The position numbers and the translations under genes are program-made. A DNA stretch of 8,932 nucleotides from Treponema sp. (GTDB taxonomy: Bacteria > Spirochaetota > Spirochaetia > Treponematales > Breznakiellaceae): NCBI GenBank assembly GCA_031266095.1, contig JAISBR010000150.1, positions 1 to 8,932 of the forward strand, given 5' to 3'. Positions 1 through 5,909 of the stretch are shown here, piece after piece. Position 1 is the first letter of the stretch. Each line of letters opens with the position of its first letter. A model generated the notes under the pieces. It was not told where the DNA came from and made no database searches. It saw nothing but the letters and a program-made list of their open reading frames with translations.

Positions 1-32
1 ACGACATGCGCGGCTTTTTTCCACTTTGCCAT
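1..32 (-). CDS. Possible 5' end of a minus-strand gene leaving the window
   Basis: An ATG at 30-32 (minus) opens a frame reading MAKWKKAAHVV to the window edge. Its codons (GCC, GCG, AAG, GTC) resemble those of neighbouring genes. An extended -10 (TGC then CATAAT, minus, 52-57) lies 19 nt upstream, with TGGTCA as a possible -35 at 18 bp spacing. The purine-rich GAGAGAAG before the ATG is only a weak ribosome binding site. The competing reading is a plus-strand gene whose last 20 codons run from 1 to a TAG at 61-63, just before the terminator at 78-103. Only 11 codons are visible and I do not recognise the protein. Confidence 0.25.
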   Translation of the reverse strand, partial: MAKWKKAAHV

Positions 33-77
33 CGTTTCTTCTCTCTCTGGCATTATGGCATAGCCGACCAGCACATG

Positions 78-103
78 ACCACCGCCATAGGCGGTGGTTT
101 TTT
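78..103 (+). terminator. Strong Rho-independent terminator
   Basis: A perfect 9-bp stem (ACCACCGCC 78-86 with GGCGGTGGT 90-98) has a 3-nt loop ATA and runs into six T (98-103) on the plus strand. The minus strand has no T tract, so it ends plus-strand transcription entering from the left. Plus frame 1 stops with TAG at 61-63, 14 nt before the stem, which would suit the end of such a gene. I saw no equally good terminator for the minus-strand kinase ending at 198. Confidence 0.8.
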
Positions 104-197
104 AAGTCTTAATAAAACAACGCCACATAACGCACGGTTCCTGTTCCGCGTCTCGGGGCACCTGGCGCGGGGGGCAATGGCGCGGCGGAATTGCAGC

Positions 198-1562
198 CTA
201 AAAAGTTAGTTCTATAGAACCGAGGGGCCGAATCCGTAGCGCTGTAACCGAGCCGGGACCGAATACCGTTTCAATCATCGTACGGTAAGCGGTTAAGGTA
301 TCAAGGGGAAGGTAAACCTGAATGGTTCCGGCAAACCCCCCGCCGTGAACCCGTGAGGCTCCCCGCAGTTTATTTTTACGGAAAAAATTTTTTGTCAGCG
401 CCAGGGCCGCGCTGAGGCCCTGGACTTCGAGGTGACGGGGGGAATACACGTTCTGTAGCAGTTCCCAGGAAGAGTCCCCGGATTCATTGACCAGTTCCAG
501 ATAGCGGTCTAATGCCCGCTGTCTTTCTTCTGTTCCGCCGGCCTTGTCCATGGCATCCAGAGCGGCGGTCATGGCGTCTACCCGCTCGTTTTCATCAAAA
601 AAATGAATGGCCCGCAGCAGGGCCCGGTCTCCGGCTGCTTTACGCAGTTCCGATGCGCCGGCCAGTACGGTTTCCCGATCCAGTTCGCTCAGCACCGATT
701 TACCGAAAAAAGCCGCCGCCGCTTTCATCTCCGCTGGAATGGCGGCGTAATCCGGGGTGAGGTCCGCGTGGCTTCCCCGCGTGTTTACCACGCAGAGTAC
801 ACAGCCTGCCGCAGCCGGATCAAAGTTGATCCGCCGCAGCACAGGATCCTCGGAATTGGCGAAATCAATCGCTACCGCGCCACCCGAGGCGCAGGCGGCC
901 TGATCCATCAGGCCGCAGGGCTTGCCGAAAAAGACATTCTCCGCAATCTGCCCGATCCGGGCAATTTCCAGGGCGCTCCGTTTTCCGTCCCCATAGAGAC
1001 AGTCAAAAATCCGTCCCAAGAGGACCTCCACCGCGGCGGAGGATGAAAGCCCGGAACCGGGCAGCACAGTGGAATCAGCGTTAGCCGAAAATCCGCCGGT
1101 ATTACATCCGCAACGATTCAACTCGGCGGTAATGCCCCGGACCATGGCCTCGGTCATTCCCTGTTCCTCCGCCTTTGGCTTGAGATCCGGCGCGCCCTCC
1201 GCGTCAGTCAGCTTCACCTTTACGTCGGGGTAACCGGTTGAACGGAAAAACACCGTCTTGTCCTTCCGGGGCCGTACAATGGCGGCGCTGTCCAATTGAA
1301 TCGACGCGGCCAGCACCTTGCCCTGGTTATGGTCGGTATGGTTACCCCCCAACTCCGTCCTGCCGGGAGCGCTGAATACCCGCAGGTCTTCATCAGCCTC
1401 TCTGAGTTCCCCGGCGGGAAAATCATCCGGGTCCAGCATTTTCTCAATAAGGGTCCTATAGCGGCGCTGGGCCGCCTCTATTGCTCCGGGACCGTACAGC
1501 TCGGCAAAAATTTCCCCGCCGCGGGGGGAATCTATTTTCATTAAAAGTTCTGGTGAGGTCAT
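198..1562 (-). CDS. galK: Galactokinase-like GHMP sugar kinase
   Basis: Predicted cytoplasmic kinase that phosphorylates a sugar, probably galactose to galactose-1-phosphate, using ATP (Leloir pathway). Counting from the chosen ATG (454 aa), the GHMP motifs are in order: APGRTELGGNHTDHN near residues 65-79, the ATP-binding loop LPGSGLSSSAAVE at 167-179, CGLMDQAAC at 216-224 with the likely catalytic Asp in MDQ, and RVHGGGFAGTIQVYL at 404-418. Canonical galactokinases read GRxNLIGEHTDYN, so the sugar-contacting Glu is Asn here and the substrate is less certain than the fold. In-frame ATGs lie at 1610, 1562 and 1541, none with a good ribosome binding site. I chose 1562 because a -10 element lies just before it and the ELLMKIDS...LYG leader resembles relatives; 1541 is nearly as likely. 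No galT or galE is in the window. The gene is alone and divergent from the peptidase. Confidence 0.85.
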   Translation of the reverse strand: MTSPELLMKIDSPRGGEIFAELYGPGAIEAAQRRYRTLIEKMLDPDDFPAGELREADEDLRVFSAPGRTELGGNHTDHNQGKVLAASIQLDSAAIVRPRKDKTVFFRSTGYPDVKVKLTDAEGAPDLKPKAEEQGMTEAMVRGITAELNRCGCNTGGFSANADSTVLPGSGLSSSAAVEVLLGRIFDCLYGDGKRSALEIARIGQIAENVFFGKPCGLMDQAACASGGAVAIDFANSEDPVLRRINFDPAAAGCVLCVVNTRGSHADLTPDYAAIPAEMKAAAAFFGKSVLSELDRETVLAGASELRKAAGDRALLRAIHFFDENERVDAMTAALDAMDKAGGTEERQRALDRYLELVNESGDSSWELLQNVYSPRHLEVQGLSAALALTKNFFRKNKLRGASRVHGGGFAGTIQVYLPLDTLTAYRTMIETVFGPGSVTALRIRPLGSIELTF

Positions 1563-1568
1563 GCTAAA

Positions 1569-1598
1569 AGTATGTACGCTAAACGCCTCTCTTGTAAA
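1569..1598 (-). promoter_or_regulatory. Candidate promoter of the galK-like gene
   Basis: Reading the minus strand, TTTACA (1593-1598) and CATACT (1569-1574) are separated by 18 bp, resembling sigma-70 -35 and -10 boxes. Transcription would start about 7 nt beyond the -10, at or next to the ATG at 1560-1562. The mRNA would then be leaderless, or would have about 20 nt of leader if translation starts at 1541. If this promoter is real, the upstream ATG at 1610 cannot be the start. Called by eye. Confidence 0.4.
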
Positions 1599-1671
1599 GT
1601 GAAAAACCATCCGGGTTTTGAAATAAGCTCGATTTCTACCGGTTTAAAAGTGGTCGTTGGTTATAACAGGA

Positions 1672-1677
1672 TATACT
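1672..1677 (+). promoter_or_regulatory. Candidate -10 box for the metallopeptidase gene
   Basis: TATACT on the plus strand lies 39 nt upstream of the GTG start at 1717, inside the 154-base divergent intergenic region, and would give a leader of about 33 nt. No convincing -35 is visible 16-18 bp upstream (TGGTCG is the nearest). TATAAC at 1662-1667 is an alternative. Confidence 0.25.
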
Positions 1678-1716
1678 TGAAATACAACTCGGAAATGATC
1701 AAAACTGGCAGGTAAA

Positions 1717-2808
1717 GTGAAAGCCGTAACCCTTATTTCCTTTTTTCCCGTGTTCGCCGCGGCGGCGCTGCTGCTTGCCGCCTGTGCTCTGTTTTCCGGC
1801 TGCTATACCCTCAAACAGGGAACCGTCATGCTGGGCTATCTGAGCCGGGCTGTTCCGCTGGAGTCGCTCCTTGAGACAAGCGCAGATAACGGAGGGGAAA
1901 TTGCCGAGATACAGAAAAACCGCCGGTTTGTGGAACTGGTTCAGGATATCCGCCGCTTTGCCGCGGAAGAACTTGGCCTTAAAATGAGCAGGAATTATAC
2001 TCGTTATGTACAATTAAACCGGAGTTACCTGGCGGCGGTGGTTTCCGCTTCGGCGCAAGATTCCTTCACCCGCCATGAATGGCATTATCCTGTGGTAGGC
2101 GCCATGCCCTATAAGGGTTTTTTCAATGTTGAGGATGCCCGGAAGGAACAAGCGAAACTTGAGAAAAAAGATATGGATGTCTGGATTCGGGGAGTGGACG
2201 CGTTCAGTACCCTGGGCTGGTTCAAAGATCCGCTCTATTCCTATATGCGGGATTATCCGCCGAACCGGCTCGCGGATCTCATCATCCATGAACAACTGCA
2301 CGCGACGGTATTTATCAAGGGTCAGGTTCAGTTTAATGAAGAGCTTGCGGAATTTGTGGGCAGTGAAGGCGCCCGGCTCTACATGGAGTCCCGTTTTGGC
2401 CCGGATTCCGAAGAACGCCGGACGCGGCTTGACTCGGAAGCGGATAACAGGGCGTACATCGAATTTATCCGGGAACTGATTGCGGAATTGGAGATTCTGT
2501 ATTCAAGCGGCGCGGACAGGGAGGAAAAGCTCCGGGAAAAGGAACGGATCATCAATGCCGCCAAGGAACGTTTTGACGCCGAATATGAAGGCCGTTTTAG
2601 CGGCGATAATTACCGGGGGTTTTCCCAATTGCCGGTGAACAACGCCTATCTGGAACTCTATCGGCTCTACTACGCGGAAGATAACTTTTTCGCGGCTCTG
2701 TATGAGCGTTCCGGCCGGAATCTCTCCGCTTTTATCGCCGCCGCAAAGACCATAACGAAAAAAGGAGATCCCAGAACACAGCTTGCGAAAGCCCTGGGAC
2801 AGGAATAA
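1717..2808 (+). CDS. Lipoprotein zinc metallopeptidase, predicted aminopeptidase (COG4324 / PF10023 type)
   Basis: 363 aa, probably a membrane-anchored hydrolase acting outside the cytoplasmic membrane. A hydrophobic signal peptide covers about residues 3-28. Two lipobox cysteines are possible: C23 (LAAC) and C29 (FSGCY); related proteins as I recall them have SGCY, which favours C29. The family landmarks are a conserved SAQDSF...YPVVGAMPYKGFF block at about 112-136, YxTLGWFxDP around 163-172, the zinc motif HEQLH at 191-195, and FNEELAEFVG at 207-215 supplying the likely third ligand Glu. The C-terminal half (about 240-295) is charged and probably helical. The start is GTG; an AGG at 1710-1712 is a weak, close ribosome binding site. 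A six-codon frame (MIKTGR, 1695-1715) ends one base before the start. The peptidase role comes from the family; the substrate is unknown. The stop lies one base from that of the opposing coaW gene. Confidence 0.82.
   Translation: MKAVTLISFFPVFAAAALLLAACALFSGCYTLKQGTVMLGYLSRAVPLESLLETSADNGGEIAEIQKNRRFVELVQDIRRFAAEELGLKMSRNYTRYVQLNRSYLAAVVSASAQDSFTRHEWHYPVVGAMPYKGFFNVEDARKEQAKLEKKDMDVWIRGVDAFSTLGWFKDPLYSYMRDYPPNRLADLIIHEQLHATVFIKGQVQFNEELAEFVGSEGARLYMESRFGPDSEERRTRLDSEADNRAYIEFIRELIAELEILYSSGADREEKLREKERIINAAKERFDAEYEGRFSGDNYRGFSQLPVNNAYLELYRLYYAEDNFFAALYERSGRNLSAFIAAAKTITKKGDPRTQLAKALGQE
2758..2799 (-). terminator. Possible coaW terminator inside the opposing gene
   Basis: Just past the coaW stop, the minus strand can fold TCCCAG (2794-2799) with CTGGGA (2769-2774), with an inner GCTT-TCGC-AAGC hairpin (2781-2792). 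Six T follow (2758-2763). A 5-nt spacer (TCTCC) between stem and T run makes it imperfect. It lies wholly within the last codons of the plus-strand metallopeptidase, so its bases are also constrained by coding. Confidence 0.35.
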
Positions 2809-2809
2809 T

Positions 2810-3634
2810 TTAACAAAGGGCGCCACCGCTCCATGAAAGGCCCGCTCCGGCGGCGGTGGTATACTCCGCGTCTTCGGGGTACATAAATTCGATGCCGTAT
2901 ATGTCGGTGATGGCCGCAAGAACCTTCTGGCCGATGTGGTTACCGCTGCCGTTGCCGGTGACAATTACCCTGTTGGTATTCCTTGCCCTGGCGGCAAAGA
3001 CCGAAAGCATACCGATAACCTGGTACACCATATTCACAATCGCCAGGGCAATATCCCCGCTGCCGGCATTATCCGACATTTTACCGAAATTGGCGGCGGT
3101 GGATTCCTTGTTGAGAAAACTGATATCCGTATCCATGATATCCTCAAGGAGCAGATCCACCTGATTCAAATTCCCCGTTTCGGCCAGATCCATAATGCCG
3201 CTGAATTCCGCTGTGGGGAGCAGTTTTTTCGCCAGCCCCAGAATGGTGCCTCCGCCTACTCCCGAACCACCGAAATGGAAAATACCCCGCTCGTTAGCCT
3301 CTATTATCGCGGTCCCTGTCCCAATATTGGAAATGATGATATTGTTCATTCCCGAAAGAAACATCCCGCCGATGCCGATAGCGTTAATCTCATCAACCCT
3401 GCTGGTAGGAATTCCAAAAATATCGTTTTTGATCTTGGAAGCCCCCGCGCCGGTGATCATGATCCGCTCTATAATGTCCATCCTGATGTTGTTTTCCAGG
3501 ATCATCTTGCCAAAGGCGCCGGTGGCGGAGGTCACCGCGTCGGAAGCTCTGGTCTTGATCTTCCTGATCAGTTTTCCGTTCTCAATGGAAACCGCCTTGG
3601 TAGTGGTACTGCCTATGTCTATGCCGATGATCAA
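2810..3634 (-). CDS. coaW: Type II pantothenate kinase
   Basis: Phosphorylates pantothenate to 4'-phosphopantothenate with ATP, the first step of coenzyme A synthesis in the cytoplasm. The 274-aa protein has the actin/sugar-kinase fold: phosphate-binding GIDIGSTTTKA at residues 4-14, VDEINA at 80-85 (matching the VDE/LDELD stretch of eukaryotic and staphylococcal enzymes, E82 the likely catalytic base), SNIGTGTAIIE at 102-112, FGGSGVGGGTILGLAKKLL at 121-139, DLAETGN at 149-155 and STAANFGKM at 178-186. Those last blocks separate it from BadF-type dehydratase activators, which share only the N-terminal motif. The start is TTG, set by GGAGGT 5 nt upstream. It is the last gene after mutL (64-nt gap) and is probably cotranscribed. 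Type II enzymes are known mainly from Staphylococcus, some other Firmicutes and eukaryotes, while many bacteria use CoaA or CoaX. Confidence 0.88.
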   Translation of the reverse strand: MIIGIDIGSTTTKAVSIENGKLIRKIKTRASDAVTSATGAFGKMILENNIRMDIIERIMITGAGASKIKNDIFGIPTSRVDEINAIGIGGMFLSGMNNIIISNIGTGTAIIEANERGIFHFGGSGVGGGTILGLAKKLLPTAEFSGIMDLAETGNLNQVDLLLEDIMDTDISFLNKESTAANFGKMSDNAGSGDIALAIVNMVYQVIGMLSVFAARARNTNRVIVTGNGSGNHIGQKVLAAITDIYGIEFMYPEDAEYTTAAGAGLSWSGGALC

Positions 3635-3639
3635 AGGGG

Positions 3640-3645
3640 ACCTCC
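3640..3645 (-). promoter_or_regulatory. Ribosome binding site fixing the TTG start of coaW
   Basis: GGAGGT on the minus strand lies 5 nt before the TTG at 3632-3634. The motif GIDIGSTTTKA begins three residues into the protein, so a start further downstream would cut into the ATP-binding loop. Confidence 0.8.
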
Positions 3646-3698
3646 GTTCTGACTATTTGAACTCTTTTAGCCAAAGTATTACCATTACAGCCGGTGAA

Positions 3699-5600
3699 TC
3701 AGCTGTTCCGTTTGACCGCCTTAAACAGCGCCTCACGGGTGATTTCGGTCCAGACCGGACGGCCGTGGGGGCAATGAGGGTCGGAGAGAGCCAGCGCTTC
3801 CTTTGCCAGGGCGAAGGCGCTTGTATCATCAAGGTAGTCGCCGTCCCGGACGGCCTGATGGCAGCAGAGGGTGGCGGCCCAGCGCTCGATCATGTTTTCT
3901 CCGGCTTTCCGTAAATCCAGGATTTTACGCACGGTTTCGGCGTCGCCCAGCCGCCAATCGGCGGGCAGGGCCTCTATACGCCAGCCGCCTTCATCTTTTT
4001 CAATCACCACCGCCAACCGGGCAAGCTCTTCCCGCTTTGTCTCAAGGAAGCGATCCTCCTCGTCGTTTTCTGTGTTAAAAGGGATGGGGGTCAGGAGTTC
4101 TTGTTTGGGTATGGGACCGGCGAGGAAGCGATTGTAGAGAATACGCTCATGGGCCGCGTGCTGATCAATGATGAAGAGTTTTTTCCCCCATTCAACCAGG
4201 ATAAAGAGGCGGAAGGCCCTGCCTGCGTACCGGGGTTCTCCGAAGGGGGGGAATTCTTCCGCCGCCATACCGGCAGGGTCGGGACCGGCGTTATTCGTAT
4301 AGTCCGTGTAGCTTGAGGGGATTTCCCCGTTGTTTAACCGGTCCTGAGTCCGGCCCGGCAGCGGCGCGAAAGCCGGCGGCTTTTCCAGCAAGGCCTCCAT
4401 AGCCGCCAGCGCCCCACCCGCCATGTCAGCGGATGGCCCGGCGTTATCCGCAAAGACGGTACCGCCGTCGAACAGTGAAGCGCCTTCACCGGAAGCCGCT
4501 GAGGTTTCTCCCGAGCCGCCCGACAGGTTCCGCTCCGGCCCATTCCCCGCCTTGAGACTCAAACGACGGCAAAAATCCCGCAGTCCTGTACTGACGATAT
4601 GGTGAATAGCGCCCTGGTCCCGAAAGCGGACCTCCCGCTTAGCGGGATGGATGTTAAAATCCGCCAGGGCAGGATCGATATCCACATAGACCGCTCCAAC
4701 CGGGTGGGTGTTATTGGGAAACAAGCCCTGTGTTCCGTATTCCATGGCCTGCATCAACGAGTAATCCTGTATCCTCCTGCCGTTGGTAAACACATAGAGC
4801 ATCCGCTTGTCATTACGCCTGAGTTCCGGGCTGCCGATTACAATGTCCACGGAAAAACCGGAGCCCGCGCTGTGGATCTCATGGAGGAAGGCCCTCTCAC
4901 GGGTATCAAGGAGAGCGGCCGCGAAGCGTTCTCTCTTGGATTCCGCGGCGGGGAGAAAATCCCTGAGCCGGCCATCCTGGGTAAGACGGAAGCTGATCTC
5001 AGGAAAGGCCAGAGCTTTGTCGATGAAAACCTGCCGGCACAGGGCTGCCTCAGCGCCTTCCCGTTTTAAGAAGCGCTTGCGGGCGGGGATGGTGTCGTAG
5101 AGGTTGAGCGCCCGGACGGTACTGCCTTTGGTCCGCCGGGTACGTTCAAGACAGGGAGGGTAGTGTTCACCGGGGCCCACCTCAAGCCGCCATGCCTCCC
5201 TGCCGTCCGTGCTGCTGACAATTTCCAGCCGGGAAACCGCGGCGGCGGCGGCCAGGGCTTCTCCACGGAAGCCCAGGGTTTCGGCGCTGCTGAGATCGTC
5301 AAGAGAACGGATTTTGCTCGTAGCGTGGGTAAACCAGCAACATTCCAGATCCTCCCGGCCCATACCCTCGCCATCATCGACAACTTCCGCCTTTTTGCTG
5401 CCGCCTCCTTCAATGGAGACTTCGATGTTGGCGGCCCCGGCGTCAATGGCATTATCAAGGAATTCCCGAACCAACGCTGAGGGCCGGTCAATCACTTCAC
5501 CGGCGGCAATCCGCCGGGCTTCCTCCGGCGGCAATACCCGAATACGGCTAAGGGATGTTGAAGCGCTTACGGCTTTACCGATGACAGCGTCATTTGCCAC
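3699..5600 (-). CDS. mutL: DNA mismatch repair protein MutL
   Basis: Couples mismatch recognition by MutS (not in this window) to strand removal. The 633-aa protein is of normal length. The N-terminal GHKL ATPase is complete: LPPEEARRIAAGEVIDRPS at 23-41, EFLDNAIDAGA at 46-56 with the catalytic Glu (E46) and Mg-binding Asn (N50), DDGEGM at 75-80, THATSKI at 91-97 and GFRGEAL at 110-116. The transducer domain has FTNGRRI at 271-277 and NIHPAKREVRF at 316-326. Residues about 350-450 form a Gly/Ala/Ser-rich linker. The C-terminal domain is the endonuclease type: DQHAAHERILYN at 479-490, CCHQAVRDGD at 579-588 and CPHGRP at 610-615. The final Glu of the usual DQHAxxExxxxE motif is Asn here. About 20 residues precede the usual family start. 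The start codon is GTG, set by GGAGGAG lying within the end of xseB, so translation is probably coupled. Confidence 0.97.
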   Translation of the reverse strand: MANDAVIGKAVSASTSLSRIRVLPPEEARRIAAGEVIDRPSALVREFLDNAIDAGAANIEVSIEGGGSKKAEVVDDGEGMGREDLECCWFTHATSKIRSLDDLSSAETLGFRGEALAAAAAVSRLEIVSSTDGREAWRLEVGPGEHYPPCLERTRRTKGSTVRALNLYDTIPARKRFLKREGAEAALCRQVFIDKALAFPEISFRLTQDGRLRDFLPAAESKRERFAAALLDTRERAFLHEIHSAGSGFSVDIVIGSPELRRNDKRMLYVFTNGRRIQDYSLMQAMEYGTQGLFPNNTHPVGAVYVDIDPALADFNIHPAKREVRFRDQGAIHHIVSTGLRDFCRRLSLKAGNGPERNLSGGSGETSAASGEGASLFDGGTVFADNAGPSADMAGGALAAMEALLEKPPAFAPLPGRTQDRLNNGEIPSSYTDYTNNAGPDPAGMAAEEFPPFGEPRYAGRAFRLFILVEWGKKLFIIDQHAAHERILYNRFLAGPIPKQELLTPIPFNTENDEEDRFLETKREELARLAVVIEKDEGGWRIEALPADWRLGDAETVRKILDLRKAGENMIERWAATLCCHQAVRDGDYLDDTSAFALAKEALALSDPHCPHGRPVWTEITREALFKAVKRNS

Positions 5601-5602
5601 AG

Positions 5603-5899
5603 CTACTCCTCCGGCTCAAAAAGTTCCAGTTCAGGAGACTCGTCCGCTGCCGGTTCGGCGCTGTTCATCAGTATCTCAACACGGCTTTCGACTTTTTCCA
5701 AATCCTTTTCCAGAGTACGGGCCAGCTTGATTCCCTCCTCAAAAGCCGTGAGAGCCTCGTCCAGAGGGATATCGGTTTTTCGTATCTGTTCCCCCAATTC
5801 CTCAAGCCGTTCCAGTCGCTTCTCGAAATTCTTCATCGAGGTATCACCGCCTTTTGCGGCGTTTATCTTATTATTTGTCTTAGCGTTTGCTTTTGCCAT
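5603..5899 (-). CDS. xseB: Exodeoxyribonuclease VII small subunit
   Basis: Small subunit of exonuclease VII, which with XseA degrades single-stranded DNA to oligonucleotides from both ends. At 98 aa it is slightly longer than the usual 70-85. The conserved helical core runs from FEKRLERLEELGEQI (24-38) through DEALTAFEEGIKLARTLEKDLEKV (about 47-70). A Lys/Asn-rich tail of about 20 residues precedes the core and an acidic tail (PELELFEPEE) follows it. An internal ATG (residue 22) could start a more standard protein, but AGGAG is correctly spaced before the outer ATG, so I keep that start. It begins 8 nt after the xseA stop and ends 2 nt before the mutL start. Confidence 0.93.
   Translation of the reverse strand: MAKANAKTNNKINAAKGGDTSMKNFEKRLERLEELGEQIRKTDIPLDEALTAFEEGIKLARTLEKDLEKVESRVEILMNSAEPAADESPELELFEPEE
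5606..5612 (-). promoter_or_regulatory. Ribosome binding site of mutL, inside the xseB 3' end
   Basis: GGAGGAG on the minus strand encodes the end of XseB (Glu-Glu codons) and lies 5 nt before the GTG start of mutL at 5598-5600. It justifies the non-ATG start and implies coupling of xseB termination to mutL initiation. Confidence 0.8.
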
Positions 5900-5904
5900 A
5901 ATTT

Positions 5905-5909
5905 CTCCT
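5905..5909 (-). promoter_or_regulatory. Ribosome binding site of xseB, overlapping the xseA stop
   Basis: AGGAG on the minus strand overlaps the TAG stop of xseA (5908-5910) and lies 5 nt before the xseB ATG at 5897-5899. It supports the outer start over the internal ATG at residue 22. Confidence 0.75.

Noticed and set aside
163..185. Direct repeat TGGCGCGG (163-170 and 178-185) as an attachment site or protein-binding repeat
   Set aside because: Eight bases in GC-rich DNA with no mobile element nearby; expected by chance.
209..220. 12-bp palindrome GTTCTATAGAAC followed on the minus strand by five T, as a galK terminator
   Set aside because: The stem is only four to five base pairs around a TATA loop and lies within the last codons; too weak to call.
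2936..3914. Open frames on the plus strand opposite coaW and the mutL 3' end
   Set aside because: Both overlap genes with full sets of family motifs on the minus strand and show no motifs of their own.
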